In this document: piece by piece, positions 1-8,070 of the stretch
How positions within the stretch are numbered: position 1 is the first letter of the stretch
Layout of the letters: the number at the start of each line of letters is the position of its first letter
Assembly (NCBI GenBank): GCA_963742725.1
Contig: CAVUMX010000003.1
Span: 1,674,001-1,738,000 of the forward strand
Reading direction: 5' to 3'
DNA: 64,000 nt
Source: CAVVAL01 sp963742725
Lineage (GTDB): Bacteria > Actinomycetota > Actinomycetes > Mycobacteriales > Cryptosporangiaceae
The notes under the pieces: model-generated
What the model saw: only the letters and a program-made list of their open reading frames with translations
Database searches by the model: none
What the model was told of the DNA's origin: nothing
Translations under genes and position numbers: made by a program

Positions 1-1383
1 CCACTCGGTGATTCCGGCGACGGTGTCGACGCAGCTGCCGCAGCCGGTGGTGGCGCGGGTGGCCTTGGCGACGTCGGGGACGGTGCGCGCGCCGGCGAGC
101 ACGCACGTGGTGATGGCGCCCTTGGTGACGCCGTTGCACTGGCAGACGACGGCGCGGTCGGGCATGAGCGCCGGGGTCTGGGCGGGTGCGGGGGCGCCCC
201 GGTCGCCGAACAGCAGGGCGAGCCGGTCGGTGGGTGCCGGGGCGCCCCGGTCGAAGAGCTGGATGACGGTGCCGACCGTGTCGATCTGTCCGAGGAGGAT
301 CGCGCCGGTGACCTTGCCGTCGCGCAGGACGACCTTCTTGTAGGTGCCGCGGGTCGGGTCGGCGAACTGGAGCACCTCCGCGTCGTCACCGCTGGTCTCC
401 CCCATGGCGGCGAGATCGACGCCGGCGGCCTTGAGGCGGGTGACGACCCGGGACCCGGAGTAGCGGGTGTCGGTGCCGGTGATCTGGTCGGCGGCGACGC
501 GGGCCTGGTCCCAGGCGGGGGCGACGAGCCCGTACACCTGGCCGTCGTGCTGGGCGCACTCGCCGATGGCGTAGACGTCGGGGTCGGTGACGGTACGCAT
601 GGAGTCGTCGACGACGACGCCGGCACCGATCTCCAGCCCGGCGTCACGGGCGAGCGCGACCTCGGGGCGGACGCCGCAGGAGACGACGAGGAGGTCGGTG
701 TCCAGGGTGGATCCGTCGGAGAGCTGGACGGCGGTGAGCGGGTCGCCGGTCAGCCCGGTGATCGTGATGCCGGTGCGGATCTCGACGCCGAGCTGGCCGA
801 GGGTCTGGCTCAGGACGGCGCCGGCTCCCTCGTCGAGCTGGCGTTCCATGACGTGCCCGGCGAAGTGCAGGACGGTGACGGCGAGGCCGCGGCCGGCGAG
901 TCCCCGGGCGGCTTCGAGGCCGAGGAGTCCGCCGCCGAGGACGACGGCGTGGCGGGCGCTGCCGGCGGCGGTGATGATCGCGTGGCAGTCGTCCAGGGTG
1001 CGGAAGACGGTGACGCCGGTGCGGTCGGTGTCGAGGCCGTCCACGGGCGGGAGCCAGGCGTTGCTGCCGGTGGCGAGCACGAGCCTGTCGTACGGGACGC
1101 GGCTGCCGTCGTCGACGACGACCTCCCGCGCCTCCCGGTCGATGCGGGTGGCGGCGGCGCCGAGGCGCAGGTCGACGCCGGCCTCGGCGGGCCAGCCCGG
1201 GTCGGCGAGCGCGATGCTGTCGGCGTCCGCGCGGCCGGCGAGCACGTCCGAGAGCAGGACCCGGTTGTAGGCGGCCTGCTTCTCGGCGCCGAGGACGGTG
1301 ATCTCGACGCGCGGGTCGCGGGCGTGGACGTCCTCGACGAGGCGGCTGCCCGCCATGCCGTATCCGATGACGACGAGTTTCAC
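1..1383 (-). CDS. nirB: NirB/NasB-type FAD-dependent nitrite reductase large subunit, cut by window edge
   Basis: Passes electrons from NAD(P)H via FAD and iron-sulphur centres for assimilatory nitrite reduction in the cytoplasm. A GTG at 1383 opens 461 codons without a stop up to the window edge. Seen: FAD-binding loop VIGYGMAG (residues 5-12), a second dinucleotide loop VVLGGGLLG, and a BFD-type [2Fe-2S] domain with Cys414, Cys416, Cys448 and Cys451. The siroheme half expected of NirB would lie outside the window. The start overlaps the TGA of the nitrate reductase gene by 4 bases (GTGA), so the two are translationally coupled. It could instead be a NasB-type electron-transfer subunit of nitrate reductase, which shares this front half; the window cannot decide. 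Confidence 0.85.
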   Translation of the reverse strand, partial: MKLVVIGYGMAGSRLVEDVHARDPRVEITVLGAEKQAAYNRVLLSDVLAGRADADSIALADPGWPAEAGVDLRLGAAATRIDREAREVVVDDGSRVPYDRLVLATGSNAWLPPVDGLDTDRTGVTVFRTLDDCHAIITAAGSARHAVVLGGGLLGLEAARGLAGRGLAVTVLHFAGHVMERQLDEGAGAVLSQTLGQLGVEIRTGITITGLTGDPLTAVQLSDGSTLDTDLLVVSCGVRPEVALARDAGLEIGAGVVVDDSMRTVTDPDVYAIGECAQHDGQVYGLVAPAWDQARVAADQITGTDTRYSGSRVVTRLKAAGVDLAAMGETSGDDAEVLQFADPTRGTYKKVVLRDGKVTGAILLGQIDTVGTVIQLFDRGAPAPTDRLALLFGDRGAPAPAQTPALMPDRAVVCQCNGVTKGAITTCVLAGARTVPDVAKATRATTGCGSCVDTVAGITEW

Positions 1384-3584
1384 GCGACGGCCTCCCCCGT
1401 GTGCACGGCTGCTTCGAGCAGGACGGCTGGCTCCAGTCGGACCGCGCAGATCTTGAACTCGGGCATGCGCGAGGTGGGGTCGAGCGCGGGGTTGGTGAGC
1501 AGGTTGGCGCGGCCGGTCCCGGCGAAGTGGAACGGCATGAAGACGGTGTCGGTGCGCAGGGTCTCGCTGAACCGGGCGACGCCGATGGCCTCGCCGCGGC
1601 GGCTGACCACGCGGATCTCCTCCCCCGCGGCGACGCCCATCCGCTCGGCGAGGTCGGGGTGGAGTTCGACGTAGGCCTCGGGGACGGCGTCGTTGAGGAC
1701 GTCGATCCGGCGGGTCTGGGCGCCGCTCTGGTAGTGGGCGAGGACGCGTCCGGTGGTGAGGTAGAGCGGGTAGTCGGCGTCGATGTCCTCGGCGACGGGC
1801 CGGTGCCGGACGGGGTGGAAGCGGGCGCGCCCGTCCGGGGTGGGGAAGCGCTCGGCGAACAGGCGCGGGGTGCCGGGGTGGTCCTCGGTCGGGCAGGGCC
1901 AGCAGAGGCCTTCGGCCGCGTCCAGGCGGTCGTAGGACATGCCGGCGTAGTCGGCGATGCCGCCGGCGCTGGCGCGGGCCAGCTCGTCGAAGACGGCGCG
2001 CGGTTCGGCGCTGAACCGCGCACCGTGGCCCAGGCGGTCGGCGAGGCGGGCGATGATCTCCAGGTCGGTGCGGACGCCGTCCGGCGGGGTGAGGGTGCGG
2101 CGGCGCCGGATGACGCGGCCTTCGAGGTTGGTCATCGTGCCCTCCTCCTCGGCCCACTGGGCGACGGGCAGGACGACGTCCGCGCGCTCGGCGGTCTCCG
2201 ACAGCACGACGTCGGCGACGGCGAGGAAGTCGAGGGCGTCCAGGCGGCGCTGGACGTGGCCGGCGCGCGGGGCGGACACGGCGACGTTGGTGCCGAAGAC
2301 GAGCAGCGCCTTGGCGCCGCCGTCGGTGCCGAGCGCGTCGAGCAGCTCGTACGCGGACCGGCCCGGGCCGGGGATGTCCGCCGGGTCGATCCCCCACACG
2401 GCGGCGACGTGCTCGCGGGCGGCCGGGTCGGTGATCATGCGGTACCCGGGGAGCTGGTCGGCCTTCTGGCCGTGTTCGCGCCCGCCCTGGCCGTTGCCCT
2501 GGCCGGTGAGCGCGCCGAACCCGGAGCCTTCGCGGCCGGGCAGCCCGAGGGCGAGCGCCAGGTTGATCAGGCCGAGGACGGTGTCGGTGCCCTTGGCCTG
2601 CTGCTCGGCGCCGCGCGCGGTGAGGATGAGCGCGCGGTCGGCGCGGGCGAGCAGCCGGACGGCCTTGCGCTGGGCGGCGATCGGCACGCCCGTGATCCGC
2701 TCGACGAGTTCGGGCCAGTACTGGGCGGCGAGCTGGCGGACGGCGTCGAAGCCGGTCGTCCGGGCGGCGATGAAGTCGGTGTCCACCAGGGACTCGGCGA
2801 GCGCGATGTGAAGCAGGCCGAGCGCGAGCGCCAGGTCGGTGCCGGGGGTGAGTTGCAGGTGGAGGGTGGCTTCGCGGGCGGTCGGGGTGCGGCGCGGGTC
2901 GGCGACGATCAGGTGCCCGCCACGGGCCTTCTGCTCTGACAGGAGCCGCATGACCGGCGGCATCGTCTCGGCGAGGTTGCTGCCGGCCAGGAACACGGTG
3001 TCGGCGGCGGCGAGGTCGGTGAGGGGGAACGGGAGGCCCCGGTCGACGCCGAACGCCTTGTTCTGGCCGGCGGCGGCGGACGACATGCAGAACCGCCCGT
3101 TGTAGTCGATCTCGCGGGTACGGAGCGCGACGCGGGCGAACTTGCCGAGCGCGTACGCCTTCTCGTTGGTGAGGCCGCCGCCGCCGAGGATCCCGACCGC
3201 GTCGCGGCCGTGCGCGTCCTGGGTGCGGCGGATCTCGGTGACGACGCGGTCCAGCGCGTAGTCCCAGCTGACGGGTACCAGCGGGGCGCCACGGTGGGCG
3301 CGGGCGAGCGGGGTGGTGAGGCGGCGGGCGGGGTGGAGCAGTTCGCCGGCCGTCCAGCCCTTCTGGCACAGGCCGCCACCCGGCGAGGTGACGGTCGCGC
3401 GAGGCTCGACGGTGACGCCCATGGCCCGCTCCCGAAGGCCACGGGCGTCACCGGCAGCGGTCTCCACGGCGTGGAGCGTCATGCCGCACTGCAGCGCGCA
3501 GTAAGGGCAGTGGGTGGCCACGCCCTCCGTCCGCTCAGCAGTGGTTGTCATGCCAGTCAGGTTCCGCGTGCGGGGTTTCGGCAT
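1380..3584 (-). CDS. nasA: Assimilatory nitrate reductase, molybdopterin catalytic subunit
   Basis: Reduces nitrate to nitrite with a bis-molybdopterin guanine dinucleotide cofactor. About 734 residues, normal for the assimilatory family. An N-terminal [4Fe-4S] motif is seen at Cys26, Cys29, Cys33 and Cys73, followed by the molybdopterin oxidoreductase fold and a C-terminal molydopterin dinucleotide-binding domain (from about residue 610, region YLTTGRVLAHYQSGAQTRR). There is no twin-arginine signal, so the enzyme is cytoplasmic. The start ATG at 3584 was chosen because AGGAGG lies 6-7 bases upstream; a second ATG at 3551 has no such site. Transcribed away from narK and followed by the coupled nirB-like gene. 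The name nasA follows Streptomyces usage; other bacteria call it nasC or narB. Confidence 0.9.
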   Translation of the reverse strand: MPKPRTRNLTGMTTTAERTEGVATHCPYCALQCGMTLHAVETAAGDARGLRERAMGVTVEPRATVTSPGGGLCQKGWTAGELLHPARRLTTPLARAHRGAPLVPVSWDYALDRVVTEIRRTQDAHGRDAVGILGGGGLTNEKAYALGKFARVALRTREIDYNGRFCMSSAAAGQNKAFGVDRGLPFPLTDLAAADTVFLAGSNLAETMPPVMRLLSEQKARGGHLIVADPRRTPTAREATLHLQLTPGTDLALALGLLHIALAESLVDTDFIAARTTGFDAVRQLAAQYWPELVERITGVPIAAQRKAVRLLARADRALILTARGAEQQAKGTDTVLGLINLALALGLPGREGSGFGALTGQGNGQGGREHGQKADQLPGYRMITDPAAREHVAAVWGIDPADIPGPGRSAYELLDALGTDGGAKALLVFGTNVAVSAPRAGHVQRRLDALDFLAVADVVLSETAERADVVLPVAQWAEEEGTMTNLEGRVIRRRRTLTPPDGVRTDLEIIARLADRLGHGARFSAEPRAVFDELARASAGGIADYAGMSYDRLDAAEGLCWPCPTEDHPGTPRLFAERFPTPDGRARFHPVRHRPVAEDIDADYPLYLTTGRVLAHYQSGAQTRRIDVLNDAVPEAYVELHPDLAERMGVAAGEEIRVVSRRGEAIGVARFSETLRTDTVFMPFHFAGTGRANLLTNPALDPTSRMPEFKICAVRLEPAVLLEAAVHTGEAVA

Positions 3585-3659
3585 GAGGTCCCTCCTGTTT
3601 CGGGCCGGAAAACTGGCCCGCACCCGGACGGGGCGACGAGCGTGCGACCAGGGGAAACG

Positions 3660-3693
3660 CCGGCGGCGTGAGGATGGTCACCCACGCCGCCGG
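3660..3693 (-). terminator. Hairpin terminator downstream of narK
   Basis: Perfect 11-bp stem (CCGGCGGCGTG at 3660-3670 with CACGCCGCCGG at 3683-3693) and a 12-base loop. Read on the minus strand it follows the narK stop by about 12 bases and is trailed by GTTTCCCC. It lies before the nitrate reductase start, so it may partly separate narK from the reductase genes. Confidence 0.6.
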
Positions 3694-3704
3694 CCGCACG
3701 GAGG

Positions 3705-5129
3705 TCAGACGCCGGCCGCTGCCAGGCTCGGCACGCGGGCGACGAAGAGCGTCCGCCGGAGGTAGCACCACCAGGTGAGGCCGGCGCACAGGACGTAGAA
3801 GGCGAGGAAGCCGTAGAACGCGGTGCTGACCGCGGCGACGCCCGCCAGCTTGAACGCGACCGGGAAGAACGCGCCGCCGAGTGCGCCGATCGCGCCGACG
3901 AAGCCGATGACGGCGGCGCCTTCGGTGCGGGCCTTGCGGGTGGCGGCCTCGACGGCGGCGGTGTCGGACGGGTCGACCTCGGCGAGCGCCTGGCTGCGCC
4001 AGATCGCGGGGATCATCCGGTACGTGGAGCCGTTGCCGAGTCCGGTCGCGAAGAACAGGCCCACGAACGCGGCGAGGAACAGCGGGAAGCTCTTCAGGTT
4101 CAGGGCGGTGAGGACGGCGAGGATGCCGGCCGCGGTGCCGCCGAACACCCACACGGTGACCTTCGCGCCGCCGAGCCGGTCGGCGAGCCAGCCGCCGAAC
4201 GGGCGGGACACCGAGCCGATGAGCGCGCCGAGGAACGCCAGCTTGACCCCGGCCATGCCGGCGATCGCGGCGGTCGGGAACTGGGTCTTGATCAGCAGCG
4301 GGAACGCGGCGGAGTACCCGATGAACGAGCCGAACGTGCCGATGTAGATGACGGACATGATCCAGGTCTGGCGGCGCCTGGCCACGACCAGCTGCGAGCG
4401 GAGCGAGGAGTTGGCGACCGTCAGGTTGTCCATGAAGAACCAGGCGCACACGACCGAGAGGACGATCAGCGGCATCCACAGCAGGCCGGCGTTCTGGAGG
4501 TGGAGGCCGGTGGCCTGGCCCGCGCCCACCACCCCGACGGCGAGCACCAGCGGCACGAACAGCTGCGCGAACGCGACGCCGACGTTGCCGCCCGCGGCGT
4601 TCAGTCCGAGCGCGAGGCCCTTGCTCTTCTCCGGGAAGAAGAACGAGATGTTGGCCATGGACGAGGAGAAGTTGCCGCCGCCCAGTCCGGCGAACGCGGC
4701 GGCGACCGCGAAGACCCAGTACGGGGTGGTCGGGTCGGTGACCGCGTAGGCGAGCAGCCCGGTCGGTATCAGCAGGAGCAGGCCGCTGGCGATCGTCCAG
4801 TTGCGACCGCCGAACTTCGGGACGGCGAGCGTGTAGGGGATGCGCAGGATCGAGCCGACGAACGGTGGGATCGCGACCAGGAGGAACAGCGATCCGGGGT
4901 CGAAGGTGAAGCCGGCCGCCGGCATGGAGACGACGACGATGCTCCAGATCGACCAGACGGAGAAGCCGAGGTTCTCGACGAAGATCGAGAACGCGAGGTT
5001 GCGCCAGGCGACGCGGCGCCCGGTCGCGGCCCAGAACGACTCGTCCTCGGGCCGCCAGTCGCTGATCCAGCGACGCCGGGCGGCGGGCGGCGCGATGTCC
5101 GGCGCGGGTGCTGTCTGCAGATCGGTCAC
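3705..5129 (-). CDS. narK: Nitrate/nitrite transporter, NarK-type MFS protein
   Basis: Inner-membrane permease that imports nitrate (or exchanges nitrate and nitrite). 474 residues with about 12 hydrophobic segments, typical of the MFS. The nitrate-porter signature region is visible near residues 150-190 (GLGGGNFSSSMANISFFF, then GLNAAGGNVG). The start GTG at 5129 has GGAGG 6 bases upstream. First gene of the minus-strand nitrate block and probably its nitrogen-regulated entry, because a GlnR-like site lies about 85 bases upstream. Divergent from cbiM. Confidence 0.92.
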   Translation of the reverse strand: MTDLQTAPAPDIAPPAARRRWISDWRPEDESFWAATGRRVAWRNLAFSIFVENLGFSVWSIWSIVVVSMPAAGFTFDPGSLFLLVAIPPFVGSILRIPYTLAVPKFGGRNWTIASGLLLLIPTGLLAYAVTDPTTPYWVFAVAAAFAGLGGGNFSSSMANISFFFPEKSKGLALGLNAAGGNVGVAFAQLFVPLVLAVGVVGAGQATGLHLQNAGLLWMPLIVLSVVCAWFFMDNLTVANSSLRSQLVVARRRQTWIMSVIYIGTFGSFIGYSAAFPLLIKTQFPTAAIAGMAGVKLAFLGALIGSVSRPFGGWLADRLGGAKVTVWVFGGTAAGILAVLTALNLKSFPLFLAAFVGLFFATGLGNGSTYRMIPAIWRSQALAEVDPSDTAAVEAATRKARTEGAAVIGFVGAIGALGGAFFPVAFKLAGVAAVSTAFYGFLAFYVLCAGLTWWCYLRRTLFVARVPSLAAAGV

Positions 5130-5213
5130 GGGTGCCCTCCGGCATGGTCAGGGGGTCAGGGGGCGTCGGCGCAGGCCGTCACTCGCTATCGGGGTCGACG
5201 GTAGGAACGGCGT

Positions 5214-5229
5214 GTTTCCCCGTTGTGAA
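5214..5229 (-). promoter_or_regulatory. Candidate GlnR box before narK
   Basis: On the minus strand the sequence reads TTCAC-N6-GAAAC, close to the actinomycete GlnR pattern GTNAC-N6-GAAAC with one mismatch in the first half-site. It lies about 85 bases upstream of the narK GTG. GlnR is known to activate nitrate assimilation genes in Streptomyces; binding here is inferred. Confidence 0.45.
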
Positions 5230-5404
5230 CTGGCGACGGTGACGTTCGTGACAGTCCCCGCACGGCGGCCGTCGGGGGCCGGTGCGGCCACCGGTTGAAA
5301 AAGACATTCAGGTCACTTCATTCAGCAACCAACTGTGTACTCGGAGTTAGCGGGCCCTTACCCTGGAAACCACTCGCCGGCGCACGCAGGAGGGAACACC
5401 CCAA

Positions 5405-6088
5405 ATGCACGTCCCCGACGGATTTCTCGATGTCCCCACCAGCGTCGCCACCGGCGCGGCCGCCGCCCTGGCCATCGCCGTGAGCCTCCGCAAGGCCCGC
5501 GGCGAACTCGCCGACCGGACCGCGCCGCTCGCCGGCCTCGTCGCCGCGTTCGTCTTCGCCGCCCAGCTCGTCAGCGTCCCGATCGCCGCCGGCACCAACG
5601 CCCACCTGCTCGGCGGGGTCCTCGCCGCCATCCTCGTCGGGCCGTACACGGCGCTGCTGTGCACGTCCGTCGTGCTCGTCGTCCAGTGCCTGGTCATGGC
5701 GTACGGCGGCGTCACGGCGGCCGGCGCCAGCATGGTCGTCATGGACCTCGTCCCGATCGCCGTCGGGTACGGGGTCTTCCTCGCCGCCCGGGCGCTGCTC
5801 CCCCGCTCACCCGCCGGACTGACCGCCGCCGCGGGCATCGGCGCGTTCGTCGCCCCCCTCGCCGGCGCGCTCGCGTTCACCGGGCTCGTCGCGGTCGGCG
5901 GCACCGCCGGGATCCCGCTCGGGACGGTCCTCGCGGCCGTCGTCGGCGCCCACCTGCTCGTCGCCGTCGCCGAGGCGGTCCTGACGGCGCTGACCGTCCG
6001 CAGCGTGCTCGCCGTCCGCCCGGACCTCGTCCGTGGCAGGCTCGCCACACCACTGACCGTCCGGCCGGCGCGGGTGGCCACGCCATGA
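5405..6088 (+). CDS. cbiM: Cobalt/nickel ECF transporter membrane component CbiM
   Basis: Substrate-binding membrane component of a CbiMNQO-type energy-coupling-factor transporter for Co2+ or Ni2+. The mature N-terminus MHVPDGFL is the hallmark of CbiM/NikM, where the N-terminal amine and His2 bind the metal. 227 residues with six or seven hydrophobic segments. GGAGG (CAGGAGGGAACACCCCAA) lies upstream of the ATG. Followed by a PDGLE-domain gene and cbiQ on the same strand. I looked for a cobalamin riboswitch in the leader and saw no B12 box; two CATTCAG repeats (5305-5311 and 5319-5325) are the only ordered feature noticed there. Confidence 0.93.
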   Translation: MHVPDGFLDVPTSVATGAAAALAIAVSLRKARGELADRTAPLAGLVAAFVFAAQLVSVPIAAGTNAHLLGGVLAAILVGPYTALLCTSVVLVVQCLVMAYGGVTAAGASMVVMDLVPIAVGYGVFLAARALLPRSPAGLTAAAGIGAFVAPLAGALAFTGLVAVGGTAGIPLGTVLAAVVGAHLLVAVAEAVLTALTVRSVLAVRPDLVRGRLATPLTVRPARVATP

Positions 6089-6132
6089 GCCACCCGGGGT
6101 GCCGGCCGGCGCGGGTGGGCGCGCCGTGAGCC
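6064..6132 (+). repeat. Imperfect direct repeat over the cbiM stop and PDGLE gene start
   Basis: A unit of about 28 bases starting GCCGGCGCGGGTGG and ending TGAGCC occurs at about 6064-6091 and 6105-6132 with four differences. Copy 1 carries the cbiM stop; copy 2 carries the GTG of the next gene. It looks like a duplicated gene junction. Confidence 0.5.
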
Positions 6133-6380
6133 GCGTGGTGCTCGTCCGGCTGCTGCTCGGGCTCGTCGGGCTCGTGCTCCTCGCCGGCGTCGCGTACCGG
6201 GTCGCCGACCCCGCCGCTCCCCCGCCGTCCGCCCACCACGGCTCCCAGGCGACGCGGCAGCATCCACCCGAGGACCAGGGCTGGTCGCTGCTCGCGGCAC
6301 CGGTCGGCGTCGCCGTCACGTTCGCGCTCGCCAGCGGCGTGTTCTGGCTCGCCCGCCGCCGGCACGGCGGCGCCGGATGA
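6126..6380 (+). CDS. PDGLE/CbiN-like small membrane subunit of the cobalt transporter
   Basis: Small membrane protein of 84 residues with two hydrophobic segments (about residues 4-24 and 55-77) separated by a hydrophilic, His-containing extracytoplasmic loop, matching the topology of CbiN or the PDGLE domain that replaces it. CbiN-type subunits help load metal onto CbiM. The start GTG at 6126 was chosen because the hydrophobic segment begins immediately after it; the upstream in-frame GTG would only add a duplicated junction sequence. Lies between cbiM and cbiQ, the normal place for this subunit. The classical PDGLE residues are not obvious, so assignment rests on position and topology. Confidence 0.65.
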   Translation: MSRVVLVRLLLGLVGLVLLAGVAYRVADPAAPPPSAHHGSQATRQHPPEDQGWSLLAAPVGVAVTFALASGVFWLARRRHGGAG

Positions 6381-6426
6381 GCGCCGGGCGCCGGGCGAAG
6401 GCTGACCGGAGCGCCGGGCGGCGCGG

Positions 6427-7188
6427 GTGAGCGCCGGGCACGGCCGTCAGCTCCACCGTCCCGGGGATTCCCCCGTCCACCGGCTGCCGGCCCACGCGAA
6501 GGTCGCCGCGTTGCTGGTGTTCGTGCTGGCCGTCGTCGCGACCCCGCGCACCGCGTACTGGTCGTTCGGGGCCTACGCCGTGCTGATCGTGGCCGCCGTC
6601 GCGCTCGCCCGGCTTCCGCCACTGCTCGTCCTGCGCCGGATGACGATCGAGGCGCCGTTCCTCGTCTTCGCCGCAGCGCTGCCGTTCCTCGTCGCCGGCG
6701 AGCGCGTCGAGGTCGCCGGCGTGGCGCTGAGCGTGCCGGGACTGCTCGCCGCCTGGAACATCCTCGCCAAGGGGACCCTCGGGGTGGCCGCGTCGGTCGT
6801 CCTCGCCGCGACCACCAGCGCGCGGGACCTGCTGGACGGCGTCCGCCGCCTCGGTGCGCCGGAGCAGCTCGTCCAGATCGCGCTGTTCATGGTCCGGTAC
6901 GGGGACGTGGTCGCGGGCGAGGCCCGGCGGATGCGGACGGCGCGCGCCGCGCGGGGCTTCGAGGCCCGGAGCCTGCGGCACGCCGCCGTACTGGCGCACT
7001 CCGTCGGCGCCCTGTTCATCCGCTCGTTCGAGCGCGGCGAGCGCGTGTACGTGGCGATGCTGAGCCGCGGCTACACCGGGACGCTGCCGGCGACCGGCGG
7101 GGCGGCGGCGAGGCCCGCGCAGTGGCTGGCCGCGGCGTCCCTGCCGGGGGTTGCCCTGGCGGTCGCGGCCACCGCCTGGATCAGGTAG
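6427..7188 (+). CDS. cbiQ: Cobalt/nickel ECF transporter transmembrane protein CbiQ
   Basis: Coupling membrane protein (T component) that transmits ATP hydrolysis by CbiO to CbiM. 253 residues; five hydrophobic segments. The family's cytoplasmic coupling helix is seen as RRMRTARAARGF (about residues 164-175) with a second cluster around SFERGERVYVAMLSRGY (about residues 199-215). GTG start at 6427. The gene expected next, the ATPase cbiO, is absent: the following gene is a convergent lipoprotein. The transporter must borrow an ATPase encoded elsewhere, or the locus has lost it. Confidence 0.9.
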   Translation: MSAGHGRQLHRPGDSPVHRLPAHAKVAALLVFVLAVVATPRTAYWSFGAYAVLIVAAVALARLPPLLVLRRMTIEAPFLVFAAALPFLVAGERVEVAGVALSVPGLLAAWNILAKGTLGVAASVVLAATTSARDLLDGVRRLGAPEQLVQIALFMVRYGDVVAGEARRMRTARAARGFEARSLRHAAVLAHSVGALFIRSFERGERVYVAMLSRGYTGTLPATGGAAARPAQWLAAASLPGVALAVAATAWIR

Positions 7189-7222
7189 CCGCCTGGATCA
7201 GGCAGCCGCGTGGATCAGGTGG
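7172..7222. repeat. Three tandem 17-bp units over both stop codons of a convergent pair
   Basis: CCGCCTGGATCAGGTAG (7172-7188), CCGCCTGGATCAGGCAG (7189-7205) and CCGCGTGGATCAGGTGG (7206-7222). The first unit contains the cbiQ stop codon; the last contains the stop codon of the opposing lipoprotein gene. Confidence 0.9.
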
Positions 7223-7787
7223 GGAGGGTCTCGCCGGTGATGGTGGCGACCCGCCAGCCGTTCCCCTGCCAGGCGACGGTGACCTGGCACGACACGAACG
7301 TGGCCGCCGGGAGGCTGCCGCGCACCTGGCCGTCAGGGCCGAACGCCGACCGGGACGAACGGTCGAAGGACACGACGATCATCGGGCGGTCGTCCGGGGC
7401 GAACTCCTCGGCGTCGGCCGACCGGACGGTGTGCGTGCCGCCCTGGAGGTACCCGCCGTCGTTGTAGTTCTGCCGGACGCTGCTGATCAGGCTCTCGCAC
7501 TGCCGGCAGCCGGCGCCGCTCGCGGCGGTGAGCCGGGTGATGTCGCCGGTCTGGGTGGCGTAGTCCAGCGCCTGGAACCAGTAGCGGACGAACTGCTCGG
7601 CGCCCGCGTCGTCACGCTGCTTGGACTTCGGGTCCGCCACGGGCGCGGGGACGGCGCTGGGCAGCACCGAGGACGCCGCGTCGGGCTGGTCACCCGGCGC
7701 CGCGGGAGGCGCACTGTCGTCCGCGCAGGCCGTGAGGCTCATCAGTACCGCGAGCACTCCGGCCACCGCGCGACCTCTGCTGGTCAC
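7215..7787 (-). CDS. Secreted lipoprotein, DUF6318-like
   Basis: Predicted lipoprotein of 190 residues. The signal peptide ends in the lipobox LTAC (Cys21), followed by an Ala/Pro/Asp-rich linker and a compact NTF2-like domain from about residue 60, with two cysteines in CRQCES (about residues 94-98) that could form a disulphide. This resembles the DUF6318 lipoproteins of actinomycetes, whose function is unknown. GTG start at 7787, chosen because the signal peptide starts directly there. Convergent with cbiQ and divergent from the VWA-protein gene. Confidence 0.7.
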   Translation of the reverse strand: MTSRGRAVAGVLAVLMSLTACADDSAPPAAPGDQPDAASSVLPSAVPAPVADPKSKQRDDAGAEQFVRYWFQALDYATQTGDITRLTAASGAGCRQCESLISSVRQNYNDGGYLQGGTHTVRSADAEEFAPDDRPMIVVSFDRSSRSAFGPDGQVRGSLPAATFVSCQVTVAWQGNGWRVATITGETLPT

Positions 7788-7932
7788 GGCACGTAGGCTA
7801 ACCAGGGGATCGCGGCCACCGCGACATCGACTCGTAATCTTCGACCAATCGTGATCACGCGACTACGCCGAAGGCGGCGGACCGCGACCCGGCGAAGCGG
7901 CACGAAAGCGCGTACACAGCCACGCAGGGTAG

Positions 7933-7948
7933 GCACGTAATTACGTGC
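7933..7948. promoter_or_regulatory. Perfect 16-bp palindrome in divergent promoter region
   Basis: GCACGTAATTACGTGC is a perfect palindrome with an AT-rich centre in an otherwise GC-rich 280-base gap between the DUF6318 lipoprotein (minus) and the VWA-protein gene (plus). Its form suggests an operator for a dimeric regulator; the regulator is unknown. Confidence 0.5.
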
Positions 7949-8070
7949 TGGCGCACACCGTCACGATCTCTCTCATCGTGTCTCAACCTGCGATTTCCCG
8001 CGCGTACACTTGCGCCCGACCTTGGGGCGGCGCTATGCCGTCACGCAATTCGCGGAGGATGTGACAAACC

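Noticed and set aside
5230..5404. Cobalamin riboswitch or Nur box before cbiM
   Set aside because: No B12-box or convincing Nur half-sites were found; the CATTCAG repeats at 5305 and 5319 are too short to assign.
7172..7222. Possible CRISPR array
   Set aside because: Three 17-bp units are directly adjacent with no spacers, and no cas genes are present. The same applies to 59197-59244.
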